Below, piece by piece: positions 26,652-35,060 of a DNA stretch of 40,965 bases; position 1 is the stretch's first letter, and every line of letters begins with the position of its first letter. Made by a program: the position numbers and the translations under genes. The stretch lies in assembly GCA_038209365.1 (NCBI GenBank), contig JBBQXS010000038.1, positions 1-40,965 of the forward strand. The letters run 5' to 3'. Source of the DNA: DASQHW01 sp038209365. Its GTDB lineage: Bacteria > Actinomycetota > Acidimicrobiia > IMCC26256 > PALSA-610. A model generated the notes under the pieces. That model saw nothing but the letters and a program-made list of their open reading frames with translations. It did not search any database and was not told the origin of the DNA.

Positions 26652-26670
26652 ACCGAGCGGTGTGCTCGGT
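26652..26670. terminator. Bidirectional hairpin between convergent genes
   Basis: ACCGAGC and GCTCGGT form a perfect 7-bp stem with a 5-nt loop (GGTGT). It occupies almost all of the 27 bp between the stops at 26643 (plus) and 26671 (minus). An A-rich stretch lies on the left flank, so the minus reading gives a short T-run after the stem. Confidence 0.6.
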
Positions 26671-29600
26671 TCAATCGGCGTAGGCGTGGCCGCTGGCCAC
26701 GATCGCGTCCGCGTGCTCGTGTACAGCGGCGATGACGTCGACGACTCGCTCGACTTCCTCGTCGCGAAGATCCGTGAACATCGGGAGCGCGAGGATTCGC
26801 GAGGACACCGCCTCGGTATCCGGGAGATCGTCGTGCGCAACGTGCCGGTACGCGCGTTGGCGATGCACAGGCGGATCGAAATAGTTCCGCGTGTCGATTC
26901 CCTCGGCAGCGAGGGCGAGCACAAGGACGTCGCGAGTGACGCCGAACGCCTGGGGATCGATCGTGATCACGAAATCCTTGTAGGTGCTGAAATCACTGTG
27001 TGGCACGTGCTGGAACGCGACGCCGGGGACGTCGTGCAGGTTGCTGCGGTAGAGCTGCGCGATCGCATTCCGCCGGTGCAACGCGTCGTCGAGGAGCTCG
27101 AGCGACTGGAGTGCAGTTGCGGCGTGGAATTCCGACATGCGCGCGTTCAAGCCCGCAAACTTGGTGTCGTAGTCGCCCGGGTCGCCGTAGTTGCGGCCCA
27201 TGCGCATCGCCTCTGCGAGCGCGGCATCGTTCGTCGCAACAAGACCGCCTTCCCCGGCGACCAACACCTTCGTGGGTGTCAGGCTGAAGACCTCGGCCGC
27301 ACCGAAACCTCCCACCGCGTCGCCGCCGGCGCGCGCACCGAATGCATGCGCTGCGTCGAAGAGCACGGGGACATCGTGCGCGCGCGCGAGCCGGACGATA
27401 CCGCCGGGATCGCATGGCGCACCGAAGACGTGCGTTGCGATGAGCGCGCTCGCGCCGTCCAGCAGCGCCGCGGCATGTACTGCATCGATCTGCATCGTCT
27501 CAGGGACGCAGTCTGCGAACCTGGGCAGACGTGCGTTCCACATGGCGGCGTGGGCTGTCGCCGAGAAGGTGAAGCTCGGCAGCACCACGGGCCCGGATCT
27601 GTTCTCGGTGAGCGCCTGCACTGCGAGCATGAGCCCCGAGGTGCACGAGCTCATCGCGATGACATGGCGGACGCCGAGACGCTCGGCCACGCGTTCTTCG
27701 AGCTCTGCGACGAGCGGACCGTTCGTCAGGATGCCGGCTTCGTACGACGAGCGGAGCCGCCGCATCACGCGACCGAGCGACGGTCGGGTCGGGCGCGCGA
27801 ACGGGAGGCCCGCGGCAAACGCGGGCGTGCCGCCGAGCAGTGCGGGCCGCGTCGGCAGCACGATGCGCGTGCGATCTGCGCCGGTCTCCGTCAGGTCGGT
27901 GAGCTGCGCCGGCTCGGAGCCGACGTTGCGGTCGTCGCCCTCGGAGTCGGCGCGTCCCTGGCCGGCAAGGTTGCACGTGACGCCGCACTCTCGCAGCAGC
28001 TCGTCGAGGAGCTCCAGCACGTCAGAGTTCTCCGCACCCGCGCACCTGTCCCGCATCAGCTCGAGGGAGGCGAAGAAATCTTGCTCGGCGACCGCGTGCG
28101 ATGTCACGCCCAGGATCGAGGGGTGCCAGGTGGGCGCAATGGTCTCGGTTTCGTCGTAGAGCTGCTCGCAAAGCTTCTCGCCGGGACGCATGCCGACGAA
28201 CTTGATCTCTATGTCGCGATCCGGACGCAAGCCGCTCATGCGAATCATCTGGCGCGCGAGCTCGACGATGCGTACCGGCTCGCCCATGTTCAGCAAGAAC
28301 ACTTTGCGTTCCTCGGCGATCGCGCCGGTCTGCAGCACGAGTCGTACAGCTTCGGGGATCGTCATGAAGTAGCGCGTCATCCCCGGGTCGGTCACCGTTA
28401 CCGGACCACCCTCGAGAATCTGCCGGAAGAACGTCGGAACGACACTTCCTCTGCTTCCGAGCACGTTGCCGAAACGCAGAGCGGAGAACGCGAGCGCGTT
28501 CTCCCGACCTACCGCGAGGACGACTTGTTCGGCCGCACGTTTCGTCGCGCCGAGCACCGAGTGCGGCGCAGCGGCCTTGTCGGTGGAGATGTACACGAAA
28601 CGACACCCGTACTTCGCCGAGATCTGCGCAAGCGTCCAGGTCGCGAGCAGATTCGTCTCGACGGCCTCGGCGGCGTGCGTCTCGAGGATCGGAACGTGCT
28701 TGAACGCGGCCGCGTGGAAGACGACGTCGGGCCGGTGCCGCTCGAAGACTTCGTGCAACCGGGCTTCGTCACGAATGTCGACGAGAAGGGGCTCGCCGGT
28801 GGGCATCGTCGACATAGCCTCGAACAGGAGGCTCTCGTCGCGGTCGAGCAGCAGGAGCTTGTGCGGCTGGTATGAAGCTACCTGTCGAGAGATCTCGGAG
28901 CCGATCGAGCCACCGGCGCCAGTGACGAGCACGGTCGCGCCGTGCAGGTAGGCCGCGATTCCTTCGGAGTCGATGAGCGCCGGCTCTCGACGCAGGAGGT
29001 CGGCGGGGTCGAGGTTGCGCAGGTTGTCGACGAGTGGCTCGCCGTGTGGCCCCGACGCGTCGGAGAGCACCTTGACCTGCGCGTCCGTTCGCAGCGACTG
29101 GGTGACGACGTCGCGCAGCCGCTCACGAGGAGCACCCGGCATTGCGATCATGATGCGATCAATTCGTTCGTCCCGACAAACCTGCTCGAGGTCGTCGATC
29201 GGGCCGAACACCGGCAGACCGCGTACTGACCGGCGGAAGAGCTGTCGGTCGTCGTCGACGAAACCGACGGGCATCGAATCCGTCGACCGGCGTTGGGTGA
29301 GCTCGCGCGCGAGCCCCGCGCCCGAATCGCCCGCGCCGATGATCAGCGTCCGCAGCCGGTTCTTGCTGTTCCGCTCCCGTTCCAGCGCGAACAAACGCGC
29401 CTGGAACCGCAGGCCGCCGCACCCCAGCAGCATGAGCAGCGCCGCGATCGGCGGCGCGCTCAGCAACGGGAGCCGCGTTCCGCGGAGGTCCGCGTACCAG
29501 GCGAGCTCGAAGACCGAGACCAACAGACCGCCGGCGACCGCGCCGACGACGCGTAACGCCTCTTCGACGGAGGCGTAGCGCCACACCGGACCGTAGAGGC

Positions 29601-29826
29601 CGACGAGGTGGTTGAAGATCAGCTGGGTCACGACCGGAATCAGCAAGTACGGGATCAGCCCGCGCGTACCGAGCGGCACCGCGCCGTCGAACCCCGCGAC
29701 GAACGCGAGGAGCCACGCCGCCGTGATGACGCCGAGATCCAAGATGCGCAGGCTTGTATTGCCTCGCCCGCGCGCGACGTCGTAGACGCTTCGTGCGAAA
29801 CGATCCGGCGTCCTCGCCGACCCCAC
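26671..29826 (-). CDS. Fusion of PglF/CapD-type nucleotide-sugar 4,6-dehydratase with DegT/DnrJ aminotransferase
   Basis: 1051 residues in one frame. Residues 1-140 hold four membrane helices; a first Rossmann unit follows (IIGAGDSGAGLARE). The dehydratase domain starts near residue 300 (VLVTGAGGSIGSEISRQV) and has KHVPILETHAAEAVETN, STDKAAAPHSVLGATKR (about 412-427), FGNVLGSRGSVVPTF and DPGMTRYFMTIPEA. A hydrophilic linker spans about 625-660. The aminotransferase begins near 662 (LGGTPAFAAGLPFARP), shows MSSCTSGLMLAVQAL, DAAHAFGARAGG and FSLTPTKVLVAGEGG with the PLP lysine at residue 853, then GLNARMSEFHAATAL. Together it would convert a UDP-HexNAc into a 4-amino-4,6-dideoxy sugar nucleotide. 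GTG 29826 has a GGGGGGA element about 7 nt upstream. Confidence 0.9.
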   Translation of the reverse strand: MGSARTPDRFARSVYDVARGRGNTSLRILDLGVITAAWLLAFVAGFDGAVPLGTRGLIPYLLIPVVTQLIFNHLVGLYGPVWRYASVEEALRVVGAVAGGLLVSVFELAWYADLRGTRLPLLSAPPIAALLMLLGCGGLRFQARLFALERERNSKNRLRTLIIGAGDSGAGLARELTQRRSTDSMPVGFVDDDRQLFRRSVRGLPVFGPIDDLEQVCRDERIDRIMIAMPGAPRERLRDVVTQSLRTDAQVKVLSDASGPHGEPLVDNLRNLDPADLLRREPALIDSEGIAAYLHGATVLVTGAGGSIGSEISRQVASYQPHKLLLLDRDESLLFEAMSTMPTGEPLLVDIRDEARLHEVFERHRPDVVFHAAAFKHVPILETHAAEAVETNLLATWTLAQISAKYGCRFVYISTDKAAAPHSVLGATKRAAEQVVLAVGRENALAFSALRFGNVLGSRGSVVPTFFRQILEGGPVTVTDPGMTRYFMTIPEAVRLVLQTGAIAEERKVFLLNMGEPVRIVELARQMIRMSGLRPDRDIEIKFVGMRPGEKLCEQLYDETETIAPTWHPSILGVTSHAVAEQDFFASLELMRDRCAGAENSDVLELLDELLRECGVTCNLAGQGRADSEGDDRNVGSEPAQLTDLTETGADRTRIVLPTRPALLGGTPAFAAGLPFARPTRPSLGRVMRRLRSSYEAGILTNGPLVAELEERVAERLGVRHVIAMSSCTSGLMLAVQALTENRSGPVVLPSFTFSATAHAAMWNARLPRFADCVPETMQIDAVHAAALLDGASALIATHVFGAPCDPGGIVRLARAHDVPVLFDAAHAFGARAGGDAVGGFGAAEVFSLTPTKVLVAGEGGLVATNDAALAEAMRMGRNYGDPGDYDTKFAGLNARMSEFHAATALQSLELLDDALHRRNAIAQLYRSNLHDVPGVAFQHVPHSDFSTYKDFVITIDPQAFGVTRDVLVLALAAEGIDTRNYFDPPVHRQRAYRHVAHDDLPDTEAVSSRILALPMFTDLRDEEVERVVDVIAAVHEHADAIVASGHAYAD

Positions 29827-30032
29827 GTTGTGTCCCCCCGACCGTTTAGCGGCTCATCACACGCCGCTCTGCCCAAACTTCCGGGAACTTGAACTTCACG
29901 TTTGTGCCGAAAATGGTTGGTTCCCTGGATTCGGTTGCGGCGCCGTCAACCTCAACAACGCCTTCACAACGTTATCGCGGCTCCTCCGCGCGGAACAAAG
30001 GCTCTGTTTGTTACTTCTGAGGCAACTTTCTG
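29827..30032. promoter_or_regulatory. Upstream region of the dehydratase-aminotransferase gene
   Basis: A 206-bp gap, visibly less GC-rich than its surroundings. It contains an inverted repeat AGCGGC (29848-29853) with GCCGCT (29863-29868), 9 nt apart, in the probable leader, and most of an 18-nt direct repeat pair at 30009-30048. No convincing -35/-10 pair was found. The preceding gene is in the same direction, so this may be either an internal promoter region or a processed spacer. Confidence 0.45.
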
Positions 30033-30048
30033 TTACTCCTGACGCAAC
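30009..30048. repeat. Direct repeat of 18 nt with a 22-nt period
   Basis: TGTTACTTCTGAGGCAAC (30009-30026) and TGTTACTCCTGACGCAAC (30031-30048) differ at two positions and are separated by TTTC. The second copy contains the stop codon of the 30033-31157 gene, on the minus strand, with its last four sense codons. The 22-nt step is close to two helical turns. Confidence 0.75.
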
Positions 30049-31157
30049 CTGAGGCCGTCAGTCAAGAGTCCGGAGAGATTTTGCGCGTAGATTCCCGCAG
30101 CTCGGCTCGACGTGAATCGGGAAGCTCGCCGCCGCGCCGCGTCAGCCATGCGTGCGCGCCGCTGAGAGTCGCCGAGGAGCTCTACGACGCCATGAGCGAT
30201 CTCCACGGCGTCGGCGTGTGCCGTGATGGTCCCGGTCACGCCGTCCTCGATGACGTCGCGCACGCCACCGATCAATGGGGCGACGACCGGGCAGCCCGCC
30301 ATCTGCGCTTCGATGAGCACTCCCGGAATGCCTTCGTCATCACTCGTGAGCACGAAGACGTCGACACCACCGAAAATGTGTTCGACGTCTTCGCGCTCGC
30401 CCAGGACATGCACGTAGGCGCCGAGAACCCGATCCGCAACCTCGCCTTCGAACGTCGCGCGCAACGGCCCGTCGCCCGCGACGACGAGATGGGCGCGTAC
30501 GCCGCGGCGGTGCACCTCGGCGAGCACCTCCAATGCGCGGTCCGGACGCTTCTGCGCGATCAGATGCCCGACGAAACCGATCAGGGGCTCGTCGCTCGCA
30601 ATGCCGAGCTCCGCGCGTAGGCGCGCCGACTCGTCCGCACGGTTCAAGCCCTCGAAGCGCGTGGGATCGCGGAAGTTCGTGATCCTCCAAATGCGTCCCT
30701 TGAAGCCGAGCTGGCGCAGCTCGTTCTCGAGCTCCTCCGTCAACGCGACCGCGGCATCGGTACGTCGCAGGAGCAATTGCCACCATCGCCGGCGCAGCGG
30801 GTGGGCGAACCGCGGCGGCAAACCGAGGATGCGCTGCCAGACGATCGGCGGCCGGGAACCACGGCGCGCGAGGGCCGCGATCTCGGCCGCGCGCCCGCCG
30901 TGCGCGAGCACGATGTCCACCGGCTCCCGCACGAGCTCTCGGCGTAGCGCGCGCACGCTCGAGAACAACGTGCGAAATCCGAGATCCGAACGCGGCGTGA
31001 GCGAAGGCAGCTCGTCGACCGCACTCCCGTCGAACGCCCGCGCGAGCGCGATCACGCGGTCTTCGCAACCGAGCCGGTCGAGTGCGCCCGCGAGCTCGAG
31101 CGCGACGAGCTCGGCGCCACGGCGTTGACTTCGCGTGACGAGGTGGAGGATGCGCAC
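30033..31157 (-). CDS. GT4-family glycosyltransferase
   Basis: 374 residues. MRILHLVTRSQRRGAELVAL gives the acceptor loop (RRGAE); VDIVLAHGGRAAEIAALARR follows. PLIGFVGHLIAQKRPDRALE opens the donor domain and SDDEGIPGVLIEAQMAGCPVV is a complete E-x7-E site. GTG 31157 is the only start that keeps the first beta strand; GAGG lies too close to serve as a normal ribosome-binding site. The gene is divergent from the 31200 GT4 gene with 42 bp between the two start codons, so their promoters must overlap. Donor and acceptor unknown. Confidence 0.9.
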   Translation of the reverse strand: MRILHLVTRSQRRGAELVALELAGALDRLGCEDRVIALARAFDGSAVDELPSLTPRSDLGFRTLFSSVRALRRELVREPVDIVLAHGGRAAEIAALARRGSRPPIVWQRILGLPPRFAHPLRRRWWQLLLRRTDAAVALTEELENELRQLGFKGRIWRITNFRDPTRFEGLNRADESARLRAELGIASDEPLIGFVGHLIAQKRPDRALEVLAEVHRRGVRAHLVVAGDGPLRATFEGEVADRVLGAYVHVLGEREDVEHIFGGVDVFVLTSDDEGIPGVLIEAQMAGCPVVAPLIGGVRDVIEDGVTGTITAHADAVEIAHGVVELLGDSQRRARMADAARRRASRFTSSRAAGIYAQNLSGLLTDGLRLRQE

Positions 31158-31187
31158 GCCTCATCGTGCCACTCGCGACCCCGGCGA

Positions 31188-31193
31188 TAGCGT
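31188..31193 (+). promoter_or_regulatory. Putative leaderless -10 element (TAGCGT) for the 31200 gene
   Basis: TAGCGT fits the TANNNT -10 pattern and ends 6 nt before GTG 31200. No TTG-type -35 is seen at the right distance. The same hexamer precedes GTG 37146 by 7 nt. Confidence 0.4.
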
Positions 31194-31199
31194 GGGCGG

Positions 31200-32435
31200 G
31201 TGAACGATCGGCCTGCAGGCGCGATCCTCGTCCTGCCCACCGCGACGGCCGGACAGCAGGGTCCGGTCGGGGCGTGGGTCAGCACGGCCGGGTGGGCGAC
31301 GGCCACCCGAAGAGTCGTCGGCGACGTCTGGATCGTGACGCCCGCGGGTCTGATGAGCGTCGACGAGGTGCGTCGCCGAGCCGCGCACCCGCTGCTCGCC
31401 GCTGCTCCCAGGGCTTCGTGGCGGCGACGTGTCCCCGTCGTCGCGAAGACGGCGATAAAGGATGCACGCGAGTGGCGCCGCGCGCAGACCTTTCGCGTCC
31501 CGCGGGACGGCGTGTGGCGTGGGCACGACGTGCGTTTCGTCTGGCAGCGGCACGAGCTGTTCCACACCGCCGGCCTCGAGCTCGCGGCTGCGCTCGGAGT
31601 GCCCTCGGTGTTGTTCGTGCCCGCGCCACTGATGTGGCAAGCACGGCAGTGGGGCGTACGGCGACCCGGGTGGAGTCGACTGCTCGAACAGTTCGGCGAA
31701 GCGCGGAGCCTCGGCCGTGCGGAGCTGGTGGCTTGCGGCTCCGAGCTCGTCGCCGAGCAAGTCACTCGCCTGGGCGTCGCCGACGAGCGCATCGTCATCG
31801 TGCGTACGGGTTTCGATCCGGATGTCTTCAGCGGCCGTGCGGACGGCGCCGCCGTTCGTCAGCGATTGGGTCTCGGCCGCGAGTTCGTCGTGGGTTGGGT
31901 TGGCAGCTTCCGCAAGTTCCACGGCCTCGGCCAACTCGTCGACGCGGTCGCGGCGATGTCGAACACGGTGCTGCTGCTCGTGGGTGACGGACCGGAGCGC
32001 GCAACGATCGAGTCGCTCGGACGCGAGCGAGGCGTCTCCGTGATCTTCACCGGTACCGTTCCGCACGAAGACCTCCCCGCGTACATTGCCGCGATGGACG
32101 CTGCGGTGGTCCTTGCGGAGCCGGGCGCCGATTTCCACTATTCGCCGCTCAAGCTCGCCGAGTATCTCGCGTGCGGCGTCGCCGTCGTTGCGCCCCGGGC
32201 GGGCGCCCTTCCTGCCCAACTCGCGGACGGTGTCGACGCGCTGCTGGTGGACCCGGGAGACCTCGCGCAGCTCACTCGCTCCCTCGAGTGGCTGCGCGAG
32301 AGTCCGGAGGGGCGCGCAAACCTCGGCCGGCGAGGTCGAGTGGCGGCGGTCGCACACTGGTCGTGGGACCACTCGGTGGAGCGGGTGGTGAGCGCACTCG
32401 AGCGGCTCGGAACGACCGCGCCCGGCAATCGGTAG
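31200..32435 (+). CDS. GT4-family glycosyltransferase
   Basis: 411 residues. The first domain carries GPVGAWVSTAGWATATRRVV and FVWQRHELFHTAGLELA. The second begins FVVGWVGSFRKFHGLGQLVD and contains GDGPERATIESL, FTGTVPHEDLPAYIAAMD, and EPGADFHYSPLKLAEYLACG, where the acidic residues of the donor site are spaced as in the Y-SPLKL-E type rather than strict E-x7-E. It opens the plus operon that continues into the ABC exporter. GTG 31200 may be leaderless. It probably adds a sugar to the exported glycan. Confidence 0.88.
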   Translation: MNDRPAGAILVLPTATAGQQGPVGAWVSTAGWATATRRVVGDVWIVTPAGLMSVDEVRRRAAHPLLAAAPRASWRRRVPVVAKTAIKDAREWRRAQTFRVPRDGVWRGHDVRFVWQRHELFHTAGLELAAALGVPSVLFVPAPLMWQARQWGVRRPGWSRLLEQFGEARSLGRAELVACGSELVAEQVTRLGVADERIVIVRTGFDPDVFSGRADGAAVRQRLGLGREFVVGWVGSFRKFHGLGQLVDAVAAMSNTVLLLVGDGPERATIESLGRERGVSVIFTGTVPHEDLPAYIAAMDAAVVLAEPGADFHYSPLKLAEYLACGVAVVAPRAGALPAQLADGVDALLVDPGDLAQLTRSLEWLRESPEGRANLGRRGRVAAVAHWSWDHSVERVVSALERLGTTAPGNR

Positions 32436-32487
32436 GATGCCCTCGCACTCGCTCCCAGAATTTCGCTCGAGGCAGCACCGGGAATCC

Positions 32488-33336
32488 ATGTCGGCGTCGT
32501 CCATCCGCATGCCATCGGTCTACGAGGCGACCGAGTCCGGGTTGCCGCCCATGCGCCGATACATCCGCGACCTGCGTGAACGGCGCCGCTTCATCTGGCA
32601 CCTCGCGCGCACGGACCTGAAGGGGAAGAACTACGGGACGGTCATCGGACAGTCGTGGATCATCCTCGACCCTTTGCTGTCGGCGGGGGTGTACTTCTTC
32701 TTCCGGTCCGTCGTGAAGTCGGCGGGAACGGGCAATGCCCGTGCCCTCATCCTGTCGCATCTGATCTGGGGCGTCTTCTTCTTCACCTTCACGCAGAACT
32801 CGATGAACTATGGCGCGCGTTCGCTCATTGCCGGGCGGGGCTTGATCCTCAACGCGTCGTTCCCGCGCGCGGTGCTGCCGCTCGTTGCGATCGTGAAAGG
32901 GATGCTCGATTTCCTGCCGACGCTGGCCATCTACGGCGTGTTCCACGCGATTCTCGGCCAGCCGTTCGGACTTTCCCTGCTGAGCCTCCTGATCGTGATC
33001 CCGATCCTGACCGTCTTCAACATGGGCGTCATCTTCATCATGGCGGCCGCCAACGTGTTCTTTCGAGACACGGCGAACTTCCTGCCGTACCTCACCAGAC
33101 TGTGGCTGTACATGACGCCGGTGCTCTATTCGACCAAGGAGATCCCGGCCAACCTCAAGGTGTACCTGCGGTGGAATCCCCTGTATCCGTTCTTCGGGGC
33201 CCTCGAGCAGATCTTCGGCGCGCAATTCCCCTCCGCGGGATACCTGCTCGCGGCCACAGCGTGGGCGGTCGGCTTCTTCGTCGTCGGTTCGCTCATCTTT
33301 CTCGCGAAGGAGCGTGAGTTTGCCGTCCGACTCTGA
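32488..33336 (+). CDS. wzm: ABC-2-type polysaccharide export permease (Wzm/KpsM-like)
   Basis: 282 residues with six membrane helices. The N-terminal amphipathic segment RRFIWHLARTDLKGKNYGTV and the following IGQSWIILDPLLSAGVYFFF match the start of ABC-2 export permeases. The MTPVLYSTKEIPANLKVYLR loop and RWNPLYPFFGALEQIF are typical of the Wzm group. ATG 32488 is chosen, with GGGAA upstream; an earlier in-frame ATG at 32437 is possible. The stop lies inside the start region of the ATPase gene, so both are translated together. It moves lipid-linked glycan across the inner membrane. Confidence 0.9.
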   Translation: MSASSIRMPSVYEATESGLPPMRRYIRDLRERRRFIWHLARTDLKGKNYGTVIGQSWIILDPLLSAGVYFFFRSVVKSAGTGNARALILSHLIWGVFFFTFTQNSMNYGARSLIAGRGLILNASFPRAVLPLVAIVKGMLDFLPTLAIYGVFHAILGQPFGLSLLSLLIVIPILTVFNMGVIFIMAAANVFFRDTANFLPYLTRLWLYMTPVLYSTKEIPANLKVYLRWNPLYPFFGALEQIFGAQFPSAGYLLAATAWAVGFFVVGSLIFLAKEREFAVRL

Positions 33337-34114
33337 TCGTCCTCCGGCGATATGGGTCGACGACCTCTGGGTGACCTTTCGCGCCAGCCGAGAGGGAGCC
33401 CCGACCCTGAGAAACTCGCTCGTCGGCTTGCATCGCCGGAACGAGAGGAAGCAGGCGATGCTCGTGGAGGCGCTGCGCGGGGTGAGCTTCGAAATTCCCT
33501 CGGGCGCGGTGTACGGCGTGATCGGGCGCAACGGCGCCGGCAAGACCACGTTGCTCCGCTGCATCGCCGGCATCTTGCCGCCGACTGCAGGACGGGTGGC
33601 GGTGTGGGGCCACGTCACGCCGCTGCTCTCCCTCGGCATCGGGTTCAACCGCGAGCTCACCGGGAGAGAGAACATTCTCCTCGGCGGGTTGACCGTTGGT
33701 CTCAGCGCCGACGAGGTGAGGGCCCACTTCGACGTGATCGAGGACTTCGCCGGGCTCGGCGGCGCGATCGACTTCCCGATGCGCACGTATTCCTCGGGCA
33801 TGTTCGGCCGCCTGGCGTTCGCGGTCGCCGTGCACCTGAACCCCGAGATCCTGCTGATCGACGAAGCGCTCTCCGCCGGGGACGCCTCCTTCAAGATGAA
33901 ATGCATGGACAAGATCCGGGAGCTCTGCGAACGGGACTGCACCGTGCTGATCGTGTCGCACGGGCTCGAAGTGGTGAAGACGCTCGCGGAACACTGCATC
34001 TGGCTCGATCGCGGCGAGCTCCGCATGGACTCGCCCGCGTCCGAGGCGATCGACGCGTATTTCGCGGAGGAGGACGTCGACGAAACGAGCGCGGCAGCGC
34101 TCGAAGACGTCTAG
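33320..34114 (+). CDS. wzt: ABC transporter ATPase of polysaccharide export (Wzt/KpsT-like)
   Basis: 264 residues. Walker A VIGRNGAGKTTLL, Q-loop replaced by the GHVTPLLSLGIGFNRELTGR segment usual in this group, signature TYSSGMFGRLAFAVA, Walker B EILLIDEALSAGD and the H-loop IVSHGLE are all present. The protein ends soon after the ATPase core. The C-terminal glycan-binding domain found in long Wzt proteins is therefore absent, which resembles KpsT or TagH-like enzymes. TTG 33320 is preferred because AAGGAG lies 7 nt upstream; the GTG at 33314 has only 1 nt of spacing. Partner of the permease upstream. Confidence 0.9.
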   Translation: MPSDSDRPPAIWVDDLWVTFRASREGAPTLRNSLVGLHRRNERKQAMLVEALRGVSFEIPSGAVYGVIGRNGAGKTTLLRCIAGILPPTAGRVAVWGHVTPLLSLGIGFNRELTGRENILLGGLTVGLSADEVRAHFDVIEDFAGLGGAIDFPMRTYSSGMFGRLAFAVAVHLNPEILLIDEALSAGDASFKMKCMDKIRELCERDCTVLIVSHGLEVVKTLAEHCIWLDRGELRMDSPASEAIDAYFAEEDVDETSAAALEDV

Positions 34115-34123
34115 GGACGGCGT

Positions 34124-35020
34124 ATGGCACCGTCCCCGAATCGCACCCGGCGCCGGTTGCATGATGCGGCCCGGGGAATCGCCGGGCGGAGCTACACGAT
34201 CTCGAAGCAATACGCCATGTGGCGGATGCGCGGCGACGCCGGCCGGCGAATCGTGGTCTTCACGATGGGCAAGACCGGGAGCACGGCAGTCGCGCGCGCG
34301 GTCTCGCAAGCGACGGGTCAGTCTGCGTTTCAGGTCTTCCGGCTGAACGCCGCCGCCCTCGGCGGCGCGGAGCGGCGCTACCGCGCGTCGCACCGCGAGG
34401 CGAAAGGTGCGCGTGAAAACGGATCGCACGTGCCGTTCCCGGGAGCGCTGCACCTCTGGGAGACAGAGTTCCTGCTCCGGCACATGCCCACACCGGAGCA
34501 GCCGTGGGATGTCATCACGACCGTGCGCGAGCCCGTAGCCCAAGCCGTGTCGGCCTTCTTCCACGGCGGTCGACGAAGCGGCGCGCTCCGGAACGACTCG
34601 GACGTTGCGTCGCTGACCGAGCGCATGCTCGCGGAGCACTGGCTCGGGATGCCGATGCGCTGGTTCGAGAGGGAGTTCTTGCCAACGCTGGGCGTCGATG
34701 TGTTCGCGCACGCGTTCGATCCATCAATTGGTTTCTCTACGATCGACACGCCGGCCGTTCGAGTGCTGCTCACGCGGCTGGAAAATCTCGACGGCGCAGC
34801 GGAAGCGCTGCGCGACTTCCTCCGCCTGCCTGCACCGGTGTCGATTGCTCGGCGGAACGCAGCCGAAACGTTGGACTTTGCGGCCGCGTATCGCTCGTTC
34901 CTTCGTGAAGTCTGCCTCCCCGACGCCGTGCTCGACACCGCCTACGCGACTCCGTACTCGCGACATTTCTACGCCGCGGACGAGCTCGCCGCGTTCCGCG
35001 CGCGCTGGAGCGCCAAATAG
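34124..35020 (+). CDS. Sulfotransferase-like capsular polysaccharide protein
   Basis: 298 residues. RIVVFTMGKTGSTAVARAV is a PAPS-type phosphate loop near residue 42, and WDVITTVREPVAQAVSAFFH is the 3'-phosphate site. The stretch between them (GALHLWETEFLLRHM) and the overall length match the putative capsular polysaccharide synthesis / NKWYS-type group, a sulfotransferase relative. ATG 34124 has AGGGA upstream and follows the ATPase gene by 9 bp. A second sulfotransferase lies at 15178-15969, but the two are not close relatives. Enzymatic activity is inferred. Confidence 0.75.
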   Translation: MAPSPNRTRRRLHDAARGIAGRSYTISKQYAMWRMRGDAGRRIVVFTMGKTGSTAVARAVSQATGQSAFQVFRLNAAALGGAERRYRASHREAKGARENGSHVPFPGALHLWETEFLLRHMPTPEQPWDVITTVREPVAQAVSAFFHGGRRSGALRNDSDVASLTERMLAEHWLGMPMRWFEREFLPTLGVDVFAHAFDPSIGFSTIDTPAVRVLLTRLENLDGAAEALRDFLRLPAPVSIARRNAAETLDFAAAYRSFLREVCLPDAVLDTAYATPYSRHFYAADELAAFRARWSAK

Positions 35021-35060
35021 TGTCACGGTGGCGGGCAGCGCCCGTAGGGGACGACGCTGC

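Noticed and set aside
26662..28875. A 737-codon plus-strand open frame
   Set aside because: It is antisense to the dehydratase-aminotransferase gene; high GC content alone produces such frames.
29883..29925. GGGAAC and GTTCCC as an operator
   Set aside because: The arms are only six bases and 31 nt apart, which is likely by chance.
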